Made by a program: the position numbers and the translations under genes. Of a DNA stretch of 53,348 bases, positions 1 to 8,126 are shown in pieces. Numbering within the stretch: position 1 is the first letter of the stretch; each line of letters opens with the position of its first letter. Source of the stretch: an uncultured Collinsella sp. (lineage in GTDB: Bacteria; Actinomycetota; Coriobacteriia; Coriobacteriales; Coriobacteriaceae); the NCBI GenBank assembly GCA_949287065.1, contig CASEEV010000070.1, positions 1 through 53,348 on the forward strand, given 5' to 3'. Below the pieces are notes generated by a model. It was not told the DNA's origin. It worked only from the letters and a program-made list of their open reading frames with translations, and did no database searches.

Positions 1-455
1 ATCTCGGGGGGGCTGTCAGGCGCGTTTTCCTTCTCATCCGAAAGTTCATGAACTTTCGTCGACGAAAGTCAGGAAACCGCAGGATCGGGACTGAGGAGGG
101 TGCGAAAGTTCGTGAACTTTCGTGAACGAAAGTCAGTCCTTCTCTCTTCGAGGGGCTCTAACGGGGGGGTCTTCTGCGAACCGACTTCGGGTTGCACCTG
201 AAAAGCGAATCCGGTTTGCAGAACTACCTGGGGAAACGCCGAACCCGGCTCCGTTTTTCAACGACAACCCGAATCCGGTTTTTCCAGTAGGTAGCCCGCC
301 ATTTGTCCTACGCCACGGTTCCGACAAAATGAGGGCTAAAAGTGTCGGAGACGTGGCGTCGGTGGTTGCCGATTGTCGGTACCGTGGCGTCGGCGAGTGT
401 CAATTGTCGGAACCGTGGAGCACGTGACGTGCGGCAGCTGGTTTGCGGCGATTGG
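1..455. repeat. Gene-free repeat and palindrome cluster
   Basis: No credible gene is seen here. A perfect 20-bp palindrome (CGAAAGTTCA and its complement) lies at 40-59 and a near copy at 111-130. Degenerate CGAAYCCGG units start near 206, 240 and 270. TGTCGG...CGTGG units start at 343, 374 and 405, a 31-bp period. An inverted partner (CCACGGTTCCGACAA) at about 313-327 matches TTGTCGGAACCGTGG at about 404-418. Short ORFs across it have no ribosome site. It lies downstream of the LysR gene, so part of it may act as a transcription end. The function is unknown. Confidence 0.7.
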
Positions 456-1370
456 CTAGAGTTGCTGGGCAACGTGGTCGGCGGTCTCGATGAGGTAGTC
501 TTCGAGATGCGTCAGGCAGCGCGGGCTCCCCGTGGCGGGGAAGACAAAGTGCACGGGGATGCTGAACATGCTTCCCGATGCGAGCGGCTTCTCGACCGCC
601 TCGGGCACGATGCGCTTTACGCGCGCGTTTTTCATGATAAACAGCGCGCCGCCTGCGTTGAGGAACCGCCGGTACGCTTCGGGCGAGGGGTCAACGGTGA
701 CAAACTGCGGCGCGGCTCCCGTATTCTGCGCTCTGAGCTCGGTGACGAGCTCGTGAAAGAACCGATCCATGTCGGCGGGGTAGGCGAGCGGCACCTGGGC
801 GAGATCGGCGAGCGACACCGCCTGCTTGTAGGCGAGGGGCGAGGTCGGCGCACAGAGCACGCTCGGGGTAAACGAGAAGAGCTTTATGCTCTGCAGCCGG
901 GAGCTGCGTGGCTTGCCGCTGACGATGGCGGCATGAGCAACGCCGCTCGTGAGCGCCGAAAGGCAGAACGCGTTGGAGTCCCAGATCGTTTTGAGCTTGA
1001 TGTGGGGGAACCGCTTGGCAAACTCGACGAAGTCCTCGGGGCGGTAGAGGCTGCCGCGATAGTACTGGGTCGCGATGGCGACGGTCAGAAAACCCGACTG
1101 CGAGGGTTCCGTGCTGTGCGACGAGGCGTACGCGCGCAGATCAGCCAAGTCGTCGAGCACGAGCTGGGCGCGCGAGGCAATCTCGTAGCCGAGGGCCGTT
1201 GGGCGCACGCCCTTGCCGTCCTTCTCGAACAGGGCGACGTTGAGCTCGCCTTCAAGCGCGAGAACCGCTTTTGAGACTGCCTGCGGCGTGATGTGAAGCT
1301 GCCGCCCCGCCTCCGCATAGCTTTTGCAGCGTACGGCGGAGATGAAGTACTCGAGCTGCGTGATGTTCAA
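456..1370 (-). CDS. LysR family transcriptional regulator
   Basis: This is a DNA-binding regulator of about 304 residues. The first 60 residues form the LysR winged helix-turn-helix (TQLEYFISAV, then TPQAVSKAVLALEGEL, then LFEKDGKGVRPT). The rest fits the LysR effector-binding domain. I chose the TTG at 1370 because AGGAGGG lies just upstream and because the protein then starts like the second LysR of the window (MNxTQLEYF). A TTG at 1385 is an alternative. It is transcribed away from the zinc-ribbon gene at 1624, a common LysR arrangement, so that gene is a possible target. The effector is not predictable. Confidence 0.85.
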   Translation of the reverse strand: MNITQLEYFISAVRCKSYAEAGRQLHITPQAVSKAVLALEGELNVALFEKDGKGVRPTALGYEIASRAQLVLDDLADLRAYASSHSTEPSQSGFLTVAIATQYYRGSLYRPEDFVEFAKRFPHIKLKTIWDSNAFCLSALTSGVAHAAIVSGKPRSSRLQSIKLFSFTPSVLCAPTSPLAYKQAVSLADLAQVPLAYPADMDRFFHELVTELRAQNTGAAPQFVTVDPSPEAYRRFLNAGGALFIMKNARVKRIVPEAVEKPLASGSMFSIPVHFVFPATGSPRCLTHLEDYLIETADHVAQQL

Positions 1371-1623
1371 CGTCCCTCCTCTCAAAGGAGCGCGTATTTC
1401 TGGCCTGTGGAATAAATTGTGACTAAGTTTTATCTTTTTACTTATGTTCAGTTATAGGCTCCTTGCCAGCAAAGGTGGGCCAGAATGCCAGAAAAAGAGG
1501 TTTGCATCAACAACTATCTTTTTCCGATCGGTTCACCCTCTTTTGTGCGCACGGTCTAGGATGGAGCTAAGCCAACGGGTTGTGGCTGAGCATGCTCTGC
1601 GCTGCTGGCCAGAGGGGGTTGCC

Positions 1624-3621
1624 ATGGGTGAGAAGAAACAAGACGACAAGCACATGCAGAGCTTCAAGGAGCGGAGCGCCAAGGAGTTCGCAGGGCAGAC
1701 CAAGGGTCTCGAACCGATTTTCAACACCTTGCAGACGGCCCGGTACCGCTACGTGCTGCTGGTGGTTATCGTTGCGTCCCTCGCAGGGTTGCTGTGGTTC
1801 GGCTTCAAAGATGCCGGGTCCTACTACGGCTATACTGCCGGGTCTCTGTTCAGACCCGACCGTTACGCCGAGACCGCGGCGACCGAGTACTTTGGCGAAT
1901 GGCAGGGGCTGACGGCAGACGAGGTGAACCGCCAGGTTTCAAGCATGCGGCTGGCCAACCTGCCCGGCGCGCTGGGGTGCGGCGCGGTGCTCGCGGCCGC
2001 GGGCGTGTTCTCCTGGTGGGCGGGGCTGGGGTTCGCACTCGCTCGGACGGTGGTCAAAAGCGTGTTTGACCTGTCGGCCGATACCCGGTCGTTCTTCGTC
2101 CGGCGCTACCGCGCCGACCACCCCGCGGCGCCCGGGAACCCCAAGTTCAGCAACGTGATGCTCTACACCTTGCGCTACGTGTTCGATCCTGCCTGCGACA
2201 ACGGCGTCGCCGACACTCTGCTCGACGCCGAGATGGTGGGCTACATGCGCAAGGCGCTGGGCGACGTCAAGGTGTCGGGCGGTTACCTGCTTGCGAACGG
2301 GCTGTGGCTGAGCGGCAGCCCGGCGCGGCTGCGCCCTGCGCTGTCGTTTATCGGCCTGGATCCGATAACCGTTGCCCACGCTTCCCGGCACGCAGAGGAC
2401 GCCGGCGCGCCGCCCGCTGCCCAGGAGTCGGCAACCGCGCCTGCCGAGGACGCAGATTCCGCTCCGGCCGGTCCTCAGCCTGATGCCCCCGAGAAGGACG
2501 CTTCCGGTTCTGCTTCGGCTTCCGTACCTGCCAAGGGGGCGCCTGCGTTGTCGGCGGCTTCGGAGCCCGCTGCGCCGGCGGCTGCCGCTTCGCAGTCCGT
2601 TGCGCCAGCGGAGACGGCATCGGAGCCCGCTGCGCCGGTGGCGGCTGTGAGGCGGTTCTGCGCTCAATGCGGCGCAAAGCTCCCCGACGGCGCGCGGTTC
2701 TGCCCTCGGTGCGGCACGCCGCGCGATACGGGAAGCGCGCCGCGCTCGGCGGGCGGGCAGATTTCTGCGCCCGCAAAAGACGCAGGCGCCGCTCCGGTCA
2801 GCACGCCGAAGGACGGCTCTCTCAGCGCAGCGCCTCAGCCTCAGAACAACCCAGCCAGCGGTGCGGCGAGAAGCGCGGCGGCGCAGCCGGTCGCCGCAAG
2901 CACCGCTCCTGCCTCCCCGCGTCCGTCGCGCTCGCGCGCGCCCATTGTCGCGGCCGTCTGCGTGTGCGCCGCCGCCCTCGCGCTGGTGTTCGTGATCGTG
3001 GTGCTGCCGGCGCTCGGGCCCACGCAGACGCCAGATACCGCAGGCACCGTTGCCGCTGACGGCACAGATGTTTCTACCGAGGCACTTCCTAGAGGCGCCG
3101 CCGAGGATGGCGATGGTGCGGATGACGCCCCAGCGCAAGACGAGGGGCAAGCGGAAGAGGGCAGCGCTCGTCGGCAAGCGGAAGAGCCCGCGGATACCGA
3201 CGCCGCCGCAGAGCCCGCGGATGCCGGGTCCTCTGACCTGCTCGCCTTGAGCGACCCCGCTCAGATCGCCGCGAGCTTGGGGCCGGCGAGCGACGGCGCA
3301 ACCGGCACGTACGAGAACATTCCCGACACGCCAGCGACGCAGCTGTGGAAGACGTGCATGCCGCAGGGCCCCGTAGCGGGTCTTGAGTACGAGATCGCTC
3401 TTGACGGCAGCTACATGCGCATAGCGGCGCAGCGCAGCCAGAGCGGCGCAGACGACGTTATGAGGTACGTCCTGTCCGAACTCGGTGCGACGACCGACAT
3501 GTTCTTCCAAGACGGAGGCGGCTCGTGGCACATGGCCGACTGGCAGGGTTTCCGCATCTGCTCGCGGGCCGCGACCAGCGCCAGCGATTATTTCGAGCTC
3601 ATCATCATCCCCCTTGCGTAA
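1624..3621 (+). CDS. Zinc-ribbon multi-spanning membrane protein of unknown function
   Basis: The predicted protein has 665 residues. Two hydrophobic segments lie near residues 40-65 and 110-140, followed by a mixed helical domain and a long Ala/Pro/Ser linker. A zinc ribbon with two CxxC pairs (FCAQCGAKLP and FCPRCGTP) lies near residues 344-368, and another transmembrane helix near 438-467. An acidic Ala/Asp/Glu tract and a folded C-terminal part of about 110 residues complete it. The start is the ATG at 1624, preceded by AGAGGGGG; an upstream in-frame start at 1444 has no such site. It sits 51 bp before another zinc-ribbon gene. Zinc-ribbon plus TM plus outer-domain proteins are common in Coriobacteriia, but I do not recognise a specific function. 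Confidence 0.75.
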   Translation: MGEKKQDDKHMQSFKERSAKEFAGQTKGLEPIFNTLQTARYRYVLLVVIVASLAGLLWFGFKDAGSYYGYTAGSLFRPDRYAETAATEYFGEWQGLTADEVNRQVSSMRLANLPGALGCGAVLAAAGVFSWWAGLGFALARTVVKSVFDLSADTRSFFVRRYRADHPAAPGNPKFSNVMLYTLRYVFDPACDNGVADTLLDAEMVGYMRKALGDVKVSGGYLLANGLWLSGSPARLRPALSFIGLDPITVAHASRHAEDAGAPPAAQESATAPAEDADSAPAGPQPDAPEKDASGSASASVPAKGAPALSAASEPAAPAAAASQSVAPAETASEPAAPVAAVRRFCAQCGAKLPDGARFCPRCGTPRDTGSAPRSAGGQISAPAKDAGAAPVSTPKDGSLSAAPQPQNNPASGAARSAAAQPVAASTAPASPRPSRSRAPIVAAVCVCAAALALVFVIVVLPALGPTQTPDTAGTVAADGTDVSTEALPRGAAEDGDGADDAPAQDEGQAEEGSARRQAEEPADTDAAAEPADAGSSDLLALSDPAQIAASLGPASDGATGTYENIPDTPATQLWKTCMPQGPVAGLEYEIALDGSYMRIAAQRSQSGADDVMRYVLSELGATTDMFFQDGGGSWHMADWQGFRICSRAATSASDYFELIIIPLA

Positions 3622-3672
3622 GGGCACGCCCGGCGTAGCTCGCGTGCACTGAAGAAAAGAGGCGAGAAGCTT

Positions 3673-4566
3673 ATGTTCTGCCCGAACTGCGGTTCCAAGG
3701 CGCCCGACGGCGCAAAGTTCTGCGGCGTCTGCGGGACTCCGCTGCCTCATGCCCGCGTTGAGAGCGGTGCGCCCGTACCGCGCCCGACGGCGCAGGCGTC
3801 GGTTCCGCCCGCGTCCCAGTCCACGCCTCAGCCCGCGCCCGTCGCTGCCCCGGCCGCCGCTTCTTCGGGCGGCTCTGCGGCCCTGCGCGCAGTGGGCATC
3901 GTTGCCGTGGTGGCGCTTCTCGCCGTTGCAGGGGCGCTTTTCTTGGCTGCGACCGGCACGAACGTGCCTGTGGTGTCGTCGCTTCTCGGCGGCGGGGAGT
4001 TCCAAGGGACCCTTACCGTCTCGTCCGATGGCGTGTCGGGCATCAGCGGCTTTACGACCACGATCGACGGCGACCGCATCCTGGTAAGCAGCAACGGCTC
4101 GGACGAGGTCGAAGGCACGGTTGCCGACAAGTACCAGCGCGGCACCTCGACGGTCTACGAGATCGACGAGACCGACGGCGCGTCGATCTCGGGCACCGAC
4201 GGCTTTACCGAGGCCACGGCCAAGGTCATGGTGCCGCAGGGCATCGGCAAGGGCGAGCCGCGCGGCATGCTCGGGTACGTGGTCCGCGGCGGGGGCAACG
4301 GCGGCACCGGCATCGGCGACATCTACATGCTTGTCGGCGTGTACTTTGACTTCCATGCAGGCGGAACGGTCGATATCGGCGTGGCGGGCGCCATGGAGCG
4401 GTCAAGCTCTGCGCTCGACAAGGCCGACCCCACGCTCGACGCTTTTGACCCGTCGGATTCCGCGCGCACGCAGGCGGCGACGGGCACGTGGACCAAGCCC
4501 TACGATGGCCGCATCGAGATCGAGCTCGAAGGCGCCAGCGGCACGCTGTACCTAGACTACGAGTAG
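3673..4566 (+). CDS. Zinc-ribbon single-pass membrane protein of unknown function
   Basis: The protein has 297 residues. It starts directly with a zinc ribbon (MFCPNCGSKAPDGAKFCGVCGTPLP), followed by an Ala/Pro linker of about 40 residues and one transmembrane helix near residues 73-98. The roughly 200-residue C-terminal part is rich in Gly, Thr and Asp and should be beta-rich and outside the membrane. It is probably co-transcribed with the larger zinc-ribbon gene 51 bp upstream. The paired CxxC motifs are seen directly; the topology (ribbon inside, beta domain outside) is inferred. No enzyme motif is visible. Confidence 0.75.
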   Translation: MFCPNCGSKAPDGAKFCGVCGTPLPHARVESGAPVPRPTAQASVPPASQSTPQPAPVAAPAAASSGGSAALRAVGIVAVVALLAVAGALFLAATGTNVPVVSSLLGGGEFQGTLTVSSDGVSGISGFTTTIDGDRILVSSNGSDEVEGTVADKYQRGTSTVYEIDETDGASISGTDGFTEATAKVMVPQGIGKGEPRGMLGYVVRGGGNGGTGIGDIYMLVGVYFDFHAGGTVDIGVAGAMERSSSALDKADPTLDAFDPSDSARTQAATGTWTKPYDGRIEIELEGASGTLYLDYE

Positions 4567-4930
4567 GGAGCATGTCAGGTTCCGCCACAGCCTCCGCACG
4601 GTTGCGTGCGGATGCCGACTTGCAAAAAGGCCGCGTATCCACGGCGCGCGGCGGGGGTTCTTCTCGTATAATCTAATGTGCAATGCCGCTGTAGAGTTGC
4701 GCTCGGTCCTCGGATCGTTCGCGCGGGGTAAAACGTTTCCGCTTGAGACACGCAGTCGTTGTCGGGGCGGGTGCTCGTTTTCCGCTTCCGACGCGCGTCC
4801 GCGGGTCTTAAGCCAATGCTCGCTGCGGCAGCGTCTGCACTGTGGCGGGGCGTCGTTGCCCTGCCGTTACGTCGAGAAGAGGAGCGCCTGCGCTTCCCTT
4901 TTCGCATGGATGCCGAAAGAGAGGAGAGGC
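4567..4930 (+). promoter_or_regulatory. Intergenic region with candidate promoter and long leader
   Basis: A TATAAT hexamer at 4667-4672 is the best -10 candidate for the downstream iron-sulfur gene. No convincing -35 is seen. If it is used, the leader is about 250 nt. Reading frames through it have no ribosome site and are not counted as coding. I found no match to a riboswitch class I could name. Confidence 0.4.
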
Positions 4931-5665
4931 ATGCAGTACACAGCAGAAGTGGAGCACATGTGCCCCGTCGCCAAGGGCGCATACCACGGCCCCGCGCCCA
5001 TCCCGGAGGAGGGCAAGTGGGTTCAGGCCAAGGAGATCTCTGACATCTCCGGCCTCACGCACGGTGTGGGTTGGTGCGCGCCGCAGCAGGGCGCTTGCAA
5101 GCTCACGCTCAATGTCAAGGACGGCATCATCGAGGAGTGCCTCGTCGAGACCCTCGGTTGCTCCGGAATGACGCACTCCGCGGCCATGGCTTCCGAGATC
5201 CTTCCCGGCAAGACCATCCTCGAGGCCCTCAACACCGACCTCGTCTGCGACGCCATCAACGTTGCCATGCGCGAGATCTTCCTGCAGATCGTTTACGGTC
5301 GCAGCCAGACCGCGTTCTCCGAGGGCGGCCTGCCCGTCGGCTCCTCGCTCGACGACCTCGGCAAGGGCCTCCGCTCCCAGGTGGGCACCATGTTCGGCAC
5401 CAAGCTCAAGGGCGCTCGTTACCTCGAGCTCGCCCAGGGCTACGTGACCCGCATGGCTCTCAACGAGCAGAACGAGATCGTTGCCTTCGAGTACCTGAAC
5501 CTCGGCAAGCTGACCGACGCCCTCAAGGAGGGCAAGGACCCCAAGGAGGCCATCGACGGCGCCATGGGTCACTACGGCCAGTGGGAGGGTGCTGCGAAGT
5601 ACATCGATCCGCGCACCGACAAGGAGACCCACTCCGTCGCCAGCACGTTCCCGGTCAACGAGTAA
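4931..5665 (+). CDS. NifU-like iron-sulfur cluster assembly scaffold protein
   Basis: The protein has 244 residues. It resembles the NifU/IscU-like scaffold annotated beside GGGtGRT proteins in many anaerobes. Conserved-looking cysteines occur in GVGWCAPQQGACKL and in ETLGCSGMTHSAAMA, the latter typical of the IscU fold, which holds a nascent Fe-S cluster. The start is the ATG at 4931 behind GAGAGGAGAGG; longer in-frame extensions lack a ribosome site. The next gene starts 19 bp after the stop, so the two form a tight pair. Codon use is strongly biased, suggesting high expression. Its client is unknown; the constant partner is the GGGtGRT protein. Confidence 0.8.
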   Translation: MQYTAEVEHMCPVAKGAYHGPAPIPEEGKWVQAKEISDISGLTHGVGWCAPQQGACKLTLNVKDGIIEECLVETLGCSGMTHSAAMASEILPGKTILEALNTDLVCDAINVAMREIFLQIVYGRSQTAFSEGGLPVGSSLDDLGKGLRSQVGTMFGTKLKGARYLELAQGYVTRMALNEQNEIVAFEYLNLGKLTDALKEGKDPKEAIDGAMGHYGQWEGAAKYIDPRTDKETHSVASTFPVNE

Positions 5666-5683
5666 GAAAGGGAGGGACGAATA

Positions 5684-6688
5684 ATGGCTGTTAGCTTCGA
5701 AGGTTACGAGCGCCGCATCGAGAAGATCAACGCGTGCCTCGCCGAGAACGGCATCTCCTCCCTCGAGGAGGCCGAGCAGATCTGCCTGGACAAGGGCGTG
5801 AACCCTCGCGCGATCGTCGAGGACGTCCAGTCCATCGCTTTTGAGAACGCCAAGTGGGCCTACACCCTCGGCTGCGCTCTCGCTATCAAGAAGGGCGCCG
5901 CGAGCGCCTCTGAGGCCGCTTCCATCATCGGCGAGGGCCTGCAGGCCTTCTGCGTCCCCGGCTCCGTTGCCGAGGACCGCAAGGTCGGTCTTGGCCACGG
6001 CAACCTGGGCGCCATGCTCCTCGGCGACGACACCGAGTGCTTCGCGTTCCTGGCCGGCCACGAGTCCTTCGCTGCCGCTGAGGGCGCCATCGGCATCGCT
6101 ATGAACGCCAACAAGGCCCGCAAGAAGCCGCTGCGCGTTATCCTCAACGGTCTCGGCAAGGACGCCGCTCAGATCATCGCCCGCATCAACGGCTTCACCT
6201 ACGTGAAGACCCAGTTCGACTACTTCACGAGCGAGCTCAAGATCGTCGAGAAGATCCCGTACTCCAACGGCCCGCGCGCCGAGGTCAACTGCTATGGCGC
6301 AGACGACGTCCGCGAGGGCGTGGCCATCATGTGGCACGAGAACGTCGACATCTCGATCACCGGCAACTCCACCAACCCCACGCGCTTCCAGCACCCGGTT
6401 GCGGGCACCTACTTCAAGGAGCGCGTCCTGGCTGGCAAGAAGTACTTCTCCGTCGCTTCCGGCGGCGGCACCGGCCGCACCCTGCACCCCGACAACATGG
6501 CTGCCGGCCCCGCCTCCTACGGCATGACCGACACCATGGGCCGTATGCACTCCAGCGCCCAGTTCGCCGGCTCCTCCTCGGTGCCCGCGCACGTCGACAT
6601 GATGGGCCTCATCGGCATGGGCAACAACCCCATGGTCGGCTGCACCGTCGCCTGCGCCGTTGCCGTTAACGCTGCTCTCAACGAGTAG
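5684..6688 (+). CDS. GGGtGRT family protein
   Basis: The protein has 334 residues and carries the motif that names this family (SGGGTGRTLHPDN, near residues 258-270). The family is widespread in anaerobic bacteria and its function is not known to me. The N-terminus is helical (YERRIEKINACL), followed by an alanine-rich region with glycine loops (GHGNLGAMLLGDDTECFAFL) that could bind a phosphate or cofactor. It follows the NifU-like gene with a good ribosome site (AAAGGGAGGG), and a strong terminator ends the operon. A shared Fe-S or redox role is inferred from the gene pair only. Confidence 0.85.
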   Translation: MAVSFEGYERRIEKINACLAENGISSLEEAEQICLDKGVNPRAIVEDVQSIAFENAKWAYTLGCALAIKKGAASASEAASIIGEGLQAFCVPGSVAEDRKVGLGHGNLGAMLLGDDTECFAFLAGHESFAAAEGAIGIAMNANKARKKPLRVILNGLGKDAAQIIARINGFTYVKTQFDYFTSELKIVEKIPYSNGPRAEVNCYGADDVREGVAIMWHENVDISITGNSTNPTRFQHPVAGTYFKERVLAGKKYFSVASGGGTGRTLHPDNMAAGPASYGMTDTMGRMHSSAQFAGSSSVPAHVDMMGLIGMGNNPMVGCTVACAVAVNAALNE

Positions 6689-6728
6689 GCGCTTTTCGGC
6701 CGCGCTGCGGCTTTGCCTCACGGCTTCG

Positions 6729-6763
6729 AGCGCCGGATCCCCTCGGGGGTCCGGCGCTTTTTG
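6729..6763 (+). terminator. Rho-independent terminator after the GGGtGRT gene
   Basis: The arms AGCGCCGG and CCGGCGCT (6729-6736 and 6751-6758) extend inward through a CCCC/GGGG core. A short T-run follows. Confidence 0.9.
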
Positions 6764-6809
6764 CTGTCTAGGGGGGGTCCGGCACCGTGGACCTGCGCTC
6801 GGGCCAAGT

Positions 6810-6945
6810 AAAAGTCCGATGATTGCGTTTTAGCCCGAGCTTTGCAGGAAGAGACGGTCGCGGGTCAGAAAAAGCGCAGGGCAGATTGTCGTCTGGATGC
6901 TGGTTAGTCAAGACGGTGTCGAAGAAACGCAATCATCTGACTTTT
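6810..6945. repeat. 21-bp inverted repeat pair, MITE- or REP-like
   Basis: AAAAGTC-GATGATTGCGTTT at 6810-6830 is repeated in inverted orientation at 6925-6945 with one mismatch in 21 bases, about 94 bp apart. The left copy is flanked by a second dyad (GCTCGGGC at 6797-6804 and GCCCGAGC at 6833-6840). No ORF with a ribosome site lies between. The 6764-7054 interval is otherwise empty. A small non-autonomous element or a REP-type structure is possible. Confidence 0.6.
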
Positions 6946-7054
6946 GGTGCCGCCGCGAGCAATAGGAGGGCCTTCGCACGGGCGGTTAGACCCAGTTTGG
7001 GCTTGTGTGCGGGACCTGAATCAGGGGAGGCCTGCCCGTGGGCGGCACCGGACC

Positions 7055-8032
7055 CTACGGGCGAGCGGTGGGGTAGCGGTCCTGGTAGTCGAGCAGGTAA
7101 CGGTTCACCGTGCCTACGTTGTCGCGCGCGATGGGGGCGGTGATCTCGTCTTGGTGCGCCGAGGGGTTGGCATAGCTCACGTCGATCTCCCACGACTGCA
7201 CGATCACGTCGATGCGGTTGTAGAGGTCCTCGTAGAGCGTGCAGATGTCGGAGTAGTTGGTGTAGTAGGGCGAGTCGGAATCAACGCGCAGGGCCTCGAC
7301 CTCGCCCATGAGCGTCGAGATGTTCGAGCGCAGCGTGCGGCAGTCGTCGAGATGTGCCTGGCGCGTGGAGAGGCTCGAGCTCAGATAGGCGTTGTTGAAG
7401 TTCGTCGCGGCGGTTTTGATCTGGCTGTCGAGTCCGGAGAGCTGGTCGTAGTAATAGCGCAGGTCGTCGCGGTCCTGTTCTTGCTGTTCCTGTTCGGCGC
7501 GCTCCTTTTCCTCCTCGCGCTCCTTCTCTTCCTCGTCGTCCTCGTTGGTCTTGGCGGTGTCGTCTGCGTCGTCGCGCTTCTGGGTGCGCTCGATCGTGGT
7601 CGTGGCACCCTGCTCTTTGTTGCTGTCCGATCCGGACGAGAAGTACATGGCGAGCATGATGATAATGGCCACCACCGCCACAGCGATGACGACCATGGCG
7701 GCGATCATACCGCCCGACACGCCCTGGCGCGCAGGGACCTGCTGCGGTTCGACCATGGGCGGAACGCGCAGGGAGGGGGCTGTGTTGCCAGGGTCGGTGC
7801 CGACGCCTGCTGCGGGGGCAGGGCCCGCAGCAGGCGCGCCTTCGCTGCCACCGCTTGGCATCTTGGGGCGCGATTTCATATGAATGGTGCCGTCGGCGTC
7901 GATGCGCATGCCGCCGGACTCACTCGCGCTGCTCTGAGCATCGTCTGAGGGCACCGGCTCTCCGCATGAGGGGCAGAACTTGTCGTCGTCGGTAAGTCGC
8001 TTGCCACATTTGCTGCAAAACCGTGCGCTCAT
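7055..8032 (-). CDS. Zinc-ribbon membrane protein with coiled-coil outer domain
   Basis: The protein has 325 residues. The zinc ribbon is at residues 1-27 (FCSKCGKRL and FCPSCGEPV), followed by a linker containing RIDADGTIHM and RPKMP. A transmembrane helix lies near residues 103-130. Next is a very charged tract (DDEEEKEREEEKERAEQEQQEQ) of probable coiled coil, then a helical C-terminal domain of about 150 residues. It is divergent from the lipoprotein gene at 8127. The linker motif is shared almost exactly with the zinc-ribbon protein at 9248, so the two probably have a common ancestor or partner. The function is unknown. Confidence 0.8.
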   Translation of the reverse strand: MSARFCSKCGKRLTDDDKFCPSCGEPVPSDDAQSSASESGGMRIDADGTIHMKSRPKMPSGGSEGAPAAGPAPAAGVGTDPGNTAPSLRVPPMVEPQQVPARQGVSGGMIAAMVVIAVAVVAIIIMLAMYFSSGSDSNKEQGATTTIERTQKRDDADDTAKTNEDDEEEKEREEEKERAEQEQQEQDRDDLRYYYDQLSGLDSQIKTAATNFNNAYLSSSLSTRQAHLDDCRTLRSNISTLMGEVEALRVDSDSPYYTNYSDICTLYEDLYNRIDVIVQSWEIDVSYANPSAHQDEITAPIARDNVGTVNRYLLDYQDRYPTARP

Positions 8033-8126
8033 GGTTTACCCCTTCGCTCTATGATGCCAACAGCAGTATAAATGAGAGCAGGCCGCGCGCATTGGGCGGC
8101 GGCAGGGAAGATGCAGGGGAAGCAGT

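Noticed and set aside
122-427. 101-codon ORF in the left repeat region
   Set aside because: It runs through palindromes and 31-bp repeats with no ribosome site and no recognisable protein.
1444-1623. N-terminal extension of the first zinc-ribbon protein
   Set aside because: The start at 1444 overlaps the LysR promoter region and lacks a ribosome site; the ATG at 1624 has a good one.
1939-4356. 805-codon minus-strand ORF
   Set aside because: It lies opposite two clear zinc-ribbon genes and is Arg/Gly-rich low complexity typical of an antisense frame.
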